This document shows, one piece after another, positions 51,901 to 64,000 of a stretch of DNA of 64,000 nucleotides. Below the pieces are notes generated by a model that was not told where the DNA came from, did no database searches, and saw only the letters and a program-made list of their open reading frames with translations. The stretch is from positions 5,344,001-5,408,000 of the forward strand of contig JAMPIT010000437.1 in the NCBI GenBank assembly GCA_026261815.1. Reading direction: 5' to 3'. The stretch's first letter is position 1; every line of letters starts with the position of its first letter. Position numbers and translations under genes: made by a program. This DNA is from Monarcha castaneiventris obscurior. Lineage: Eukaryota > Chordata > Aves > Passeriformes > Monarchidae.

Positions 51901-54900
51901 GTTTATAATGTGTACTACTTAAAATGTAGTGAGACTCACATGAGGAAGTGTTGCAAGCCTTAGGATTCCCAAACAAATCTCATAAGTATTAATTAAGATC
52001 TCTTTTTAAAATGGTCTGGCTTGAAGAGAGAGAGTATCTACCTGTATTTTCTCCTGGATGAAAGAGCAGTAGTGACAAGTTTAACTCCACATGAGAGAAA
52101 AAACAATTCTTTTCAATTCAATTCAAACCAATTTAGAGTAGAATTCTTTTGATTTTATGGCTAATATTGCATTCTCATGCATTCAGCTCACCAATCCAAA
52201 TGACCACATACCTATTTATGTATGAGGGGAAAAGCATCCGTACAGGGAGGCTTCCCTATCTTTGGAAATTGCTACCACAAGCCTGTACTGGATTTGGACT
52301 TACAACTGATGAGCCATTTTACTTTGGAGAAGATTAAACCACTGGGTCCAGAGAACCTGCTATCTTCCTCAGAGCTTGCATAACTTAGCTGATAAGGAGA
52401 ACTTATTTTTTATCACAGAACTTTGTGTCTGCAAGGGGATAGCTGGTCTGACAAATTTTACCCCAGCCTCCATGAAAGCAATAACAATTCCTACGTGCAC
52501 TGCAGGTCTTGAAGGTAGACTGTATGGGATGCTCCAAAGGTCTAATGAGGTGGTGGGTGTATAAATTACTCGGTACACTGCAGGATCAAATGGAACGAGT
52601 ATTAGTTAACATGCAAGAAGCAATATGAGTGGAATAATTAGATTAGTTTCTTTTATAGTGGAAACATTAGTCTTCTGGGAAACTTGTAACTGCAATAGCA
52701 AGGTTATCTCATGCTATCTCTGGATTAATGTAGAGGTGTTTACCTAAAAAAAGCTTCAGATACAAAGAAAAATGGAAAAGGCTTCACTTACAAAAACAAG
52801 CCCAAATTAAGATCAAATTCTGTGACTCATATGAAAGTTATCTTAGATAACACAGCAGGAAGGCATTAGTCTACCAGACATAATTGTTTGGGCCATTACA
52901 ACCACCAATACTCTCTCCTGCCCTTGCCTAGCTTTAAATCGAGCAGTTTATCTTAATTATCAGCCTGCAGAGAATTGACTAGACCTAAACCAAGTCCCCA
53001 TTAACCTCTCCTGTAATGTGTCTTCCAACACAGACCCACAGCTCCTCAGACCACACCAAAACCTGCTTACAAGGCAATAGCCCTCCCGATACTTTGATGA
53101 CCTGTAATTCAGCAGCTGGAGGAATTATCTCCCCTCAGTGCTCAGTAACAACAGGTTGTGGGGAAGCAGTAATGCCCAGAGAGCACTGGGATCACTTGCT
53201 TAGTCACATATCTGGTATATTTGGTACTTGCACCATGCCTTTTTTTTTTTTTTTGAATCATTATTCATCCAGGACTTAAAAAACTCCAAAACACATGACA
53301 CTTTTTTTCCCCCTTCTAAGACAGAAAGTGTAGCAACAGTGTTAATCTTCTGGGGACTTTTTAAATTTAAGCTACCAAAGATAAAAATTAATGAGGTGTG
53401 AAGAGATGCAGTCTTTTGCATCTGTCTATCAACAACTTAAATATGGGAAAAGAAAATAATCTACTTGAATAGCATCTGATTGTGTGCTTTATTTTGATTC
53501 CTATCTTGGTTCTGAGAGGCACTTAGTGCATAGAAAAAGAGAGCACTTAATATCTGGCAAGACCAGCCCATGTGTCTCAGCGGCTCACAGAGCATTAATT
53601 TTCAAGGACAAAATCAAAAAGAAATGTTGCTACTAATGTTTCTTTGAAATTTGGAGCAGAAACCAGATGCAGTGGAGTAGGGTGGCACCCAGGACAGGTT
53701 CCATGGCCTGAGATTCAGGTGCTTGGCAGCATGTGGGACCTGACATTGGAGGTGTTTGCTCTTGTTTGTGTCTCAGTTGAATCTGGTTTGATTTGCTGCT
53801 ACAGATTAAGTGTTAAACCTGAATCAGCAAACAGCTGTATGTTGGTCTGAACTGTAAAAGATTTTGGACTATTCCTACTGTTCCTCTCCAAATGGTGAAA
53901 ATATGTAGGCCTAAAACTTTCTTTTTAGAGATATTATTTTCCGTTGGGTATTTATTGTTAAAACGCAGTAAAGAGCATTCTGGATTTTCATTCTTTCGCC
54001 TCTGGAGCTTTGTAATACTCCTGAACCAAAGCTACTGTTTTGGGGTTTCTTTTTAGTTCGGTATTAATACATGAAGCACATCATTCATCCTTACATTGCA
54101 CCAAACCCCTCAACTTTAATTAACTTCTTTAAGGACTTCATTCTGTACCCACTGACATTAATTAAGAAGTTCCATTGGCTTTTAGCTATCAGTCGGCACT
54201 TGCTTGGGGTCAGATTCATGCAGGGGAAGTGTCACAGAATTACCCACTGAAATAGCTGAAGCCAGGAAGGTGAGCCCCAATTTCCACCAGCCTTGCAAAC
54301 ACAGCTGCTTGACACAGGGCTGCCAGGAGGGCTCTGCCTCTACAGCACCCCTGATGCCTGAGCTGATGAGAAGCACCTTTCCAAAGGCAAGTGGCAGCCA
54401 GAGGCTGCTTAGGAGGTTTAGGTCTATGGCTGCTAAGCCCTTTCAGTCTGAGGGGTTCATTTTGAGAGCTGCACCTTAAATATTTGCTGGCTGTACCCCA
54501 GCTGCTTCCCCTCTCTCAGCAGCCCTCTGACATTGCAGGGACTGGTTATGCTCTCCTGAGCTCTCGTGGCTGCAGCAGGGGACACTCAGGGTCTGTGTAC
54601 AGGTAGGAAATGTCTCATGTGAACCTGGCAGAAGGTGTGGAAGAGGAGCCTTTAACAGTTAAAGCCTTAGGAACATCAGACTTAAGTTTCACTCTGAGCT
54701 TATTGTTGTTACTGTGGGCTGAAAAGCCTTTGGACTAAATAAAAGAAGTAAACCTGGCAATGGAGAGAGGAGCTTGTGAATTGCTGGTGGAGATGGAGCA
54801 GTTTGGCACAGAAGAGCTGGAGTTTCTGCCTCCAGGGTAAGCATCCAATGTTTTTTCATCCTTGATTTTTTTGGTGGAGGTGGTGAAAGTTCAGCTAAGC

Positions 54901-57900
54901 CTTTCGTAGCTCTGACTCCACATAAGTGTGTGCTGCGTTTTGGGTGTTCTTTCTTGCTTCAACATTTAGAAAGGTGCAGCCTGCAGAGGCCACTGGCATT
55001 GGCACAGTGTTTCCTTGGAGGTCTGTGGTTAGTTTTTGAGTATCCCTCCCTTCAAGAGGGGCAGAGGGAATGTTCGCCTTGCTGTGCTAAGAAACTGAAA
55101 ACCTAATGTGCATATTTGTGTGTGTTTGTAAATGAGTGAATTTCAAGAGATGAGCAAAGCAATCTGTCCTCTTAGGAGTATAATAAAGGGAATGGGCGTT
55201 TCAAATAGACTCCTAATTTTTCATGTAGGGGGAAAAAACCCCCTAATAAAATAGTGTTTATCCTAGGCAGCAGCAACAATTGTTTTATCTCTTTGCCCAG
55301 CTCTTTTCTGCCACATAACACACTTAAATAAAGTTCATAGTTTCTATTATTTTTTAATTAATTTTACTGCATAACTGGGAAAATCCACATTTTTAAACAG
55401 GCTTGTAACTTTCTTGAACTGAGATCATACAGAGGCAACAGCAGTTGCTTAAGTCTATCTAGATTGCAAGTATTTTTTATAACCGTATTTAGAAAGTGAT
55501 GCCTATTTTGGAGAACACTGAGTGCTTTATCTACTGCATATGGTGAATATCACAGCTAGCTTTTTTTAAAAGTTGAAGTTATTCTGTGGTAATTGTTGAT
55601 TTCCTGTGTTCATTAACAGAGTAGCTGGTTTTTTAAAGCAAAGCCAGATGAATTGAGCAAGAGGGCAGGATAAAGTTGAAGTCTGTAGTATTTTTGTCCA
55701 ACAGTCATTAATCAAATCCATTTGGAAACAAATAGTGGCCTGATTTACTTACACAGTATTATGATGATATAATTGCATCAAATTTTCAGGAGGTTCTCTT
55801 ATTTTCACCAGTGTGAGTAAAAAGGAAAAGCAGGTCTTGGGTCTACCTAGCAAAATGCAGTTTATTTGCCAGGAAGGCTGGATAAAATGTAGATATCACA
55901 CAGGCACTGTGCCTCTAGCTGCTGTGCTTACCACCAGCAGCTCAAAGAGAATTATTTAATCCTTGTTTGCATAATAACTTCTGATAAATAATTCAAGAAC
56001 GTATGGCCTAAAGTTTTTTTAAGGCAGTGCCTGAGGGAGAAACATGATTCTGTTCCAGTTTTAACAAGGCACCAGGAACCCCAGCAGAGTTGTTAGAGCT
56101 GTATTCAAGCTCCTCAGACATGTTTTGGTGTAAAAGGTACTGTGAAAGGCAGAAGAGGACTTCAAGATATTTCATGGGGAGTTGTCACGAGAGGAAAGAC
56201 ACCTCTGTGCCATCACGTATTGTGTGTTTGTAGTGGGAGAAGCAGCAGCAGGCTGGAAGGTCCCTCTTTAGTAACAGCACTAATGGTATAATCCACTAAA
56301 TCAAATGTCTAGAGAGTGGCGAAAAAATAATTTTTTTAAAACTTTTTAAAAATTTTTTATGCCTTATAAAACAAAGTGCTTGATACAGGCTTGCTGACAG
56401 TAAGTGCTTCAAACTGGCTTCTCTCTTTTTTCCCCTCTATCTTTTTCTCTTTACAATGTTAAAGTGATCCTGATTAAGGAATGAAAACGTTATCATATCT
56501 TTGGCTACTTTTTGCCTTCATATTGTGCATTTGGGGGGAAATTATTTATTTATAGGACCAAAGCAATTCTGTTAACAAACATAATGACTTGAATTTATCT
56601 CTGTCAGATGAAGTCTGATACCCTTATTACTTGCATCTGTTTACTGCAGTGAGGTTTGCTCTGAGTTAATACATTGCTGAACGTGAATAAGGAGGCAAAA
56701 GCTGATCCTTACATCATTGATCTGGAAGGGGGGAAAAAGTAATTATTGTCCCTGACAGCCCAGGGGAATAGCATGGTTGTTTGAAAACTATTTGTTCTCA
56801 GTCATGGTTTTTGACATCAATACCTAAAGTGCCACATACAAATCTCGTATCTAATAATTGCAATATCAACAAGTGCTTCTTTGGATTTAATGCAAAGTCT
56901 TGTTTGTTTTCAGCTAATTCTCTGACCTGATTTTTGTTTGGTTTGTGTTGTGGGAGAGCTTTATTTGACCATACTCTTCCATCAGCCCTGTTTTTGCTTT
57001 TTGTAAGAGAAACAAGACACCAAAAAATCGGTAAAGGTGACTTTCACCTTCATAACAGAAGGATCCATAAAAGTTTACCTGGAGCAATTTACTTGAAGTT
57101 TTTGCATCCTTAGAAAGTGTAACAGTGTGGTCATTTCCATAGTTGTACTCTGTAGACAGTTCTGATTTATATTTTGGTTATCTCAAGGCAGATTTTTATA
57201 AAGACGGATGTTAATGAAACATCATAATGAGCAAAGTATTACTTTTATACTTGTGATACATATATTTTATACAAATTAATACTGGATGGACTTTTGTTTG
57301 AATTTCTATCCCATGCTAATTTTAATCTAATGCAGAAAAAGTGAGTTACCACCAAGCAAGAATCTTGAGCATGTGCTATTTGTTTTTATCTGATGCAGAT
57401 AAATGCCCTGGATATTTTGAGAGCTTTCAGTCTTTGTTCGGGTGCCTGATTTTCATGAACCTTTGAATGGAAGTAAGCAATTTGGCAAGAAATTAATTGT
57501 TCTTGCAGAAGGCTCATAAGTAAAAAAAGTGCAAACCTGGCAGAAGGACAAAGCAAAATGTGACTGTAGTAATTGTTCAAACGTTTTGCCAGGCTCTTCC
57601 AGGCAGGCTGCTAAAATGCAAGTGCAGATGACAGCTGTGTATCTCCAGGTGAGGCTGATGCTGTTTGAAAATCTGGTTTTGTTCTATGTAGGCAATTCAG
57701 CTGTTTGAACTTCAACAAGGAGAAGCCTTACATGTACCATGCTTTATGTTTAGCTTTTTCCTCTGTGTTTATCTGCAGAATTCCCATTGAGACTCTCCTG
57801 TTACAATGTTCCCTGGAAAATCCTTTGGTATCTCATACTGTGCTTCTTTCAAATCTGAGGTGTAACAGTACCAGTTTAATCTCTCCATCTGTTGATGGCA

Positions 57901-58479
57901 GAAGATCAATGCTGTAAAATTGTGTGTTAATACAAACCTCTGGTGTGTTTTGTTTGGCATTTGCATTATTTCTATCTTTCTGATTATGAAAAGGGAGTCT
58001 GCCATAGGATCTGGTTATACCTGTAAGTAATTTAGAGTCTTGTTCTTTCTGCAGCATCCCACAGCTAATATTACCATCCCACAGTAAGATATTATAGCTG
58101 TACCTCGTGTTAAGGGTTAGGGAAATACCACTGAGTTTGGGAACTGGATGTCTCCTAGCTCTTTAATAAATTAGAGTCACGTGGGGAAAGCACATTGGCT
58201 GCTTAGATATTATTGTTATGTATAGAAAGCATGTTTTATTCTGGAGAAAATCCCTCTGTGGTTACTTGGAAACCAGACTGTATCTTAAAGAGTTTGTTTA
58301 TTAACAACCAACACTTTGTGTATAGCTAGATTGGTAGCCATGGCATTCCCACTACATTGCTCACATTTTTGAGACCCCCTTTTTTAGAGGTAACCCACTA
58401 ACAGGACATGAGCACATGAGGCCATAAAGATGGTTTAAATAGAAATACAGGAATTGATTGTCTTTTTTGAATTTGTCAT
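48903..58479 (+). other. NLGN1: Intron segment without genes
   Basis: AT-rich intron with two less AT-rich patches (about 50480-50780 and 54240-54620) and a 15-base T run (53240-53254). The frames over the GC-richer patches overlap in several frames and carry no domain that I recognise. Confidence 0.7.
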
Positions 58480-58710
58480 TTGGGGTTTTTTGTTTTTTTG
58501 GGTTTGTTTTTTTTTTTTTTTTTTTTGTTTTGTTTTGTTTATTGGGAGTGGGGCTTGTTTGTTTGTTTGTTTTGTTAGGTGGGTGTTTTGGTTTTTTTGG
58601 GGGTGTTGTTTTTTTTGTTGTTGTAGCGCCTTTTTTGTGGTTGGTTGGTTGGTTGGTTTGGGTTTTTTGGTAGTGTTTGTTGGGGTTTTACTTTGTTTTT
58701 TTTTAATGTA
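58480..58710 (+). repeat. G/T-only low-complexity tract with 20-base T run
   Basis: About 230 bases made almost wholly of G and T on the + strand, with only a handful of A or C bases. It contains a 20-base T run (58507-58526), TTTTG units, a (TTTG)n run (58556-58575), a (GGTT)n run (about 58639-58659) and many GGG-GGGGG runs separated by short T loops. The two long hydrophobic frames here (F, G, V, C, L-rich on +; K, N, T, Q-rich on -) are artefacts of the biased composition. Confidence 0.93.
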
Positions 58711-61700
58711 GACCTTAACATCAAAGTGTACTCCCAGTTTTATCAGTTTTAATGACCTGCGATTCCCTTGTCTGTTACACAAGTATTGAGTTTATCTGGG
58801 GTCTCATGTTGACTAATGTTTTAATGACTTCAATGACTTTCATCTCCCGGTTCTCATTTTTGTTCATTTTACTCTGGAGTAGCAACAGGCTGAGAGTGGG
58901 CCCGTAGCCAGTTACTCTCTGGCTCAAGTGGCATCTGGAACTCCTGTCTGATGTTTGTCATCCAAAGCCACGTTCATGTCCAAAAACATTATCTCACATT
59001 AGAAAGGAAGGATGCATTTTAACAGAAATTCCAAGAGCAATTACAGGAAGTTGGCTTTAACTGTACAGTTACAGTTGTATGATAAACGTTTATAATTCTT
59101 CCATGAATAACTGCAGTGCACAAGTTATTGTGAAGCCCTATTGTGACACACACTGTCAAGGGAAAAATGTTGTCTACAGGCTTCAACTGCTGAACTTGGA
59201 TAAAAGATTTCTCCTCAGTCTCAGCTTTAAGGGAAAAAGAAATCCTTCCCCATTTGTTAGAAAACACGGGAGTAGCAAGAGTTAAACTGTTGTGGTGAGC
59301 TTGCAAATCAAACACTGATTGCAATTTGAAAGTCAGATTATACTGTGTCATTTGCATCTGCAGTATTTCTAGAACTGGCAAATGACAATGCCCAGTTGTT
59401 TTTTATTTCATGTGGATGTTCTTTACTCTCATTTCTGTGAACTTTCTACCCAGGAGGTTATGCAATGGAAATGCTGCCTCTTCCCTACTGAAACCCCGGG
59501 TGTAATGTGTATCTCGCCCTTCAGAAATGATGTTTGGATATATGTATATAGCTTAAGACAGCTGAGCTTGTCTAAATAAATAAACAAAAGCATGTTTTTA
59601 ACATCTTCCATAGAAATTCTGCATTACAGGCAGCTGCAACCTGTTCATAGCCCATAGGGATGGCTTTAGTCAGAGGAAACAAACACTCCTAAGCAAACAC
59701 TATGAAGTAGATATGTTTGAAGCTCTATTTGACACCACAGAAGTTTTGTTATGTTAGTTATACCTTTTGCTACTCTAAAGAAAAAGAAATAAATTCAATT
59801 TAACAATAACATTAAGGAAAATGGGGAATGCTACAGAATCTGGTTTTATGATATTTTTCTTGTTTTCTTCTCCACATTTCCTGAGCTGCTTTACTTGAAT
59901 TGATCTTGTTTAAGTTCATCTTGGACTGCAGCTGATTACAGAGAAGAACTTGTTGCTTATTTGCTGGTTAGCTGCCTAGGTTTGTGTGAAATGTTTGGGT
60001 TACTTATCTGTTTTAGAATAAATTAACTCTCTGTTCTCTGAATGTGGATATACTTTTAAATAAAATTAGATCAGCTTACCCCTGCTTTTAGAAGGTGAAA
60101 TTAATGAAGAGAGGGATTTAGATAATTTTAGTTGTCCCTGTTTGTTGCAATGGAGCAACTTCTTTAAGTTGCCCTTGCCATCTGGGAGAAAGGTTTGGCA
60201 TTTCTGGATCTGGCAAACACTTGACAAGATAACCTTGCCACTGTTCAGCTCCACAGCCTCTAACCAGTGCCTAGAGAAGGAAAAACCTCAGAGTTAATGC
60301 TGTTTATCAGGTTGTGTACAGCTGTAATGAAGATCTTGTCTTGTGATCACTTATGCAAGTGAGTAATTTTATTCACACCACTGAACTCCGTGACTTTGGG
60401 GAGACTGCTCACAGTGGTTTGCCAGCTTGAGGCTGCTGTGTGTAAATTATGGCTGCTGGATGTTTTATAATTATGCATTTTTAATTAAATATTGCATATC
60501 AAAATATAAATTGTATTTCTCTAGAGCCAAAGAATAATACGATACATAACATTATGTGGATGAAGGGGCAGGGGTTGGAGGAAGAGCTGTCATCATATTT
60601 TCTGAGTGACATCGATTTGTGTGGCTAACATTTTAGTAATAAAACCCAAAATGTAAATCTGTAGCCTGCTGTGAAGGGAAGTTCTACAGTTTCAATGAAC
60701 ACTGCAGGATTTGCTCATAAATATTCATTAAACAGAGCCTTGCTGGAAATGAAACTTAAGTACTTAAGGTAATGGAATAAAAGTAGTTGAGAAACTCTTT
60801 TAGGCATGTTCACAAACAGGATAGGAAAGAGAAAAGTTAAGTAGCATGAAGTCTGACTTGCTTTTTGGTGTTGAAAGATGTTAAAAGCACTATAGGGTTA
60901 ATGGCAGTGAAATGCCTTGTCCTACTGTTAGTGAATCCACATTAGCTTTTGATGGAAATACTGTAGAATTTCTGCCTCCTTGGACCCATGTTCAGTTACA
61001 TCCTTCTGTGGCATTATTGTGTCAGGATTTTTGCTTCTGTACATCTAGAATAGAATACACGTGATTGTGTATGATACATGATCATTGTGAAGGTCATCAG
61101 CAAGGTTGTCCACCCTCAAAACAGCAAGGTTTTGTTTACTTTTAATTTTCTTTTTTTTTATTAAGACCCCCAGAAAGAGTATAATTTTTGTATTTGTGCC
61201 TCAGGGTGTGCTGCATATTTAACCAGATGGCATTTCTGGAAGTTTTGACAGGATCCTGAGATAGCCATAGCTTTGAATTGTAAGTGCCAGCTCTGTTTTC
61301 TTAAAATAAATAGGCTGTCAGGTACTGCTGGGCTGCTGATCTCCAGAGATAGGCTTTCTTAGAAGGGGGTGGCTTTTGGAATAGGGAGAGCTTTGCAGGT
61401 CGAGAGAAATTCAAATGAAAGATGAGAAAAACAAAATTTTTCCCTGTGCCCCAGACTGAGGAGATTTTTCCTCCAGTTCGGCTTTCTCACATCCAGCAGT
61501 TTTCAGTGGCTCCATGTGCTAGAGAACTGTGCAAAATATGGGTTCCCGGGTGAACTTAACTCCTCTTTGTCCCCCAAGAGCTGACACTAGTTCTTCTCCC
61601 TGCTTGTCTTGGGGATCCCAGGGCCTTGAGTTATTGATGCCTCAGGCTATTGGTGCCTCCTCTGCTTTTCCTGCATTTTGTGCTCCAGAAGGTTTCCAAG

Positions 61701-64000
61701 CTGAGAAATCCCCTATTCATTTGAGTGCAATAACCTCAAAGAAGATGGAAAGGGCAGGTTTTTAACACAATTTGACATTGAACTTTCTCAGACCTGACTC
61801 CTCTAAATAGCAGCCAGTGCCTCTTGAGAAGCAGACAGAATAGGTGTCAGGGCAGCTCCTCAAGTGAACATGGACACTTGGAAAAGCCAGGGCTGATTGG
61901 GATTCAGAGGGTCTTCTGCTGCCAAATTAACATGGATGCTCTCACCCTGCCTGTGAAAGGATGGCATGAGGGAGCTGAATCCTGAAGGAAGTATTTTTGG
62001 ACAAATGTGTGGTGTCTCCATGGTTAACTGAGAAATTTTCCCCTGCTTGTCTCAAATGAAAAGCTGTCTGCTGAAAGAACAGGTGGAGTCAGTTTTTCCC
62101 CTAACATCCCATAGAGTTGGCATTGCTGTAGTGTTGCATTTAATCCTTTCCTGATGCCTTCATGGCTCGTTTAGTCTTGTGTTCACATAAATGATGCACA
62201 TATTGTGTCATGCTGTCTGGAAATAGGAAAGGAAGTGCTTATCTTCCATATAGTGAAACAGGATTTTGCATATATTAAAACATTACTGCTCATCTTTGAC
62301 ACAAACTGTAAGCAAATAATATATATTTGCATACCATGTAACTATTTAATTATTTAAGATGCTGCCTTGGCTAAAAACTCTAGGTATATCTAATTAAATG
62401 TTTCAAGGCAAAGTGATTTGTATTCTTCATTTAAAAGAAAAACTAATTCAATAAATATTTTATTATGGACTATATTTCAGTAAAAGTTCTGTTACTGAAT
62501 TTGCTCTGTTATTTTAAAAATAATTGCCAGAGAAGACAATTATTTTAAAAAATAAAAAAAAGGAGAAACACCCCCTATTTACATCTCATTGGTTTTTTTG
62601 CTGCCCAAGCGCAGTAAGGTGAGGGCTGCAGATTGAGGGCAGACACAGCACATCCCTGATAGCAGTTCTTGATGGCTTTGCTATTGCTCAGCCCAGGCAG
62701 AGACCTCATGTCTGCAGTAGCTCTCACAAGCAGTATGGAAAGGGTAGGAGAAGATCTGAGGAAGTGGAGGGGTTGCTCCTGGTAGGGATTATCAAAATAC
62801 CTTTCTTGAGACCTGATGGCAGCTGGCTTGGCAGTGTCACACAGAGAGAGACTTTGTGCATTGATGTGTTGGCCCTCTTATTCCACACCATCATAGAACT
62901 GAACTTTAATGTTTGTAAACTTTCTCAAAGTTTTTTGTTCTGTCTCAGTCTCAGCATTCTGTGAAATCTAACATTGCTAAATAGAGCAAATTTCTCTTCC
63001 TTTGAATGTTACACAGGCTGTGCCAAATCCTCTTTTTCTCTCTGTATATGCCTCCTGCAGCAAATACAAAGGGGGTGGGGGAAACCCATGAGGATAAATA
63101 CTCTTGAGACACAAAGAATAACAGATGCAGTATTTGGAATCCTTAATTATTAGTCTCTGCTCTGTCACACAGTTTCTACAGCCCTTTGGAATTTTGATGC
63201 CATCATTTTGAAACAAGCACAGATGTTGTAATTATGAGAATAAATTAATGCAGGTAGTAGTCTTCATCTTTTACCTGCCCATCAAAATGAGGGTATTATT
63301 GGTTTTTGAAGTCTTCATTTGAGAATATTACTGAATTTTGAAGTCCCCCTCAGTGATATGTTTACCTGCAGAGCTGCCATTTCAGCTTGTTTGACTGTAG
63401 CATCCTAACTAAACTTTCTAAATTGCCATTCTCAGCTGAAGGTGTATCACAGGATTGAAAAAATGACCTTTACCATGTAATAACATCCTTTAGCTGTGGA
63501 ATTAGTGTGTTCCATCTATCACTCCTGCAGGCCTTGAGGTGTGTGCCTGGTTCTGTAGTGCCATTCCTGTAATAATGTCACAGCCTGCAGACAGACACTT
63601 CTCCCTTCGGTTACCACTGAAATTGGTGCTCTTGTCTCAGCATTATTATTACCACCATGTGTTATGTAGGTGATCAAATAACAAAATGTATTTTTGAACT
63701 ATTATTGACCTAATTTTTACTGGGTTTTTCCACCAAAGTTCATTCTTACCCTGCTTGTTATCCTGTGAATAATCTTTTGCTTAGATTAAGCAAGAGAGCT
63801 AAAGGCTTGAGAGACAGAAAACTTACTCCGAGTTTTTGCACAAATAATTAAAACACTCTATAAACTGCTGTACACAACAGGATATTTTGGTGCTCTAGAA
63901 ACTTAACTCTCGATTGGAAAGAGAAATATGTACTCATTCCTTCAAAGAACAATTAGGTGTTTTTAATAATGCACTCGCAAAACTTTACATGCTGTAGCTA
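58711..64000 (+). other. NLGN1: NLGN1 intron, last part in window: no genes seen
   Basis: AT-rich unique intron. There is a near-perfect inverted repeat around 62513-62551 (tattttaaaaataattg against caattattttaaaaaata). TAATTA-rich stretches such as 60450-60510 look like possible conserved non-coding sequence, but nothing here shows that directly. The next NLGN1 exon lies beyond 64000. Confidence 0.7.

Noticed and set aside
53644..54479. GC-richer stretch read as possible CR1 or an exon
   Set aside because: Phrases such as ggtggcacccaggacaggtt resemble CR1 words, but the order and 3' end do not fit, and no splice-flanked frame with known homology was found.
58435..58782. Hydrophobic + frames and a Lys/Thr/Asn/Gln-rich - frame that look like membrane or low-complexity proteins
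   Set aside because: They are direct translations of a G/T-only simple-sequence tract.
60450..60510. TAATTA-rich stretch as a homeodomain-bound conserved element
   Set aside because: AT-rich motifs like this occur by chance throughout the window. Without an alignment there is nothing to separate this one from background.
1..64000. CRISPR arrays, operons, prophage, insertion sequences, tRNA or rRNA genes
   Set aside because: I saw no regularly spaced repeats, no tRNA-like folds with conserved boxes, and no dense coding. The spliced exon and CR1 repeats show vertebrate intron DNA, so prokaryotic systems are not expected.

Overview
The window looks like a piece of a bird nuclear genome, about 64 kb of AT-rich, mostly non-coding DNA. 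The evidence for a bird is the interspersed repeats. Every repeat family I can recognise is a 3'-truncated CR1 (chicken repeat 1) LINE with the usual avian 3' consensus, and there are no Alu, L1 or other mammalian repeats. A non-avian sauropsid cannot be fully excluded, and I cannot name the species.

The only protein-coding feature I can support is one internal exon of 153 bases at 5637-5789 (+). It encodes 51 residues of the cholinesterase-like extracellular domain of a neuroligin, best matching neuroligin-1 (NLGN1). It has a good splice acceptor and donor, and it starts and ends in phase 1. The rest of the window is therefore intron of NLGN1 on the + strand: at least 5.6 kb upstream of the exon and at least 58.2 kb downstream. 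The large following NLGN1 exon (beginning FLSTGDQ in known neuroligins) is not in the window. I do not see a splice-site-A insert exon upstream.

The intron holds eight recognisable CR1 fragments, at about 15.45, 17.70, 20.13, 20.37, 25.14, 26.44, 32.65 and 48.51 kb. They lie in both orientations. Three still carry a readable C-terminal piece of the CR1 ORF2 reverse transcriptase protein. There are also several poly-A/poly-T runs of 15-24 bases, CAAAA/TTTTG pentanucleotide tracts, a 230-base stretch of almost pure G and T at 58.48-58.71 kb, polypyrimidine tracts and small perfect inverted repeats.

I saw no RNA genes, promoters, CRISPR arrays, operons or complete genes. The many short open frames are what random AT-rich intron gives. 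The observations most worth a second look are the CpG-dense patch at 45.16-45.47 kb (possible enhancer), the G/T tract, the hairpin plus direct repeat at 23.57 kb, and a protein-like minus-strand frame at 40.17-40.56 kb.
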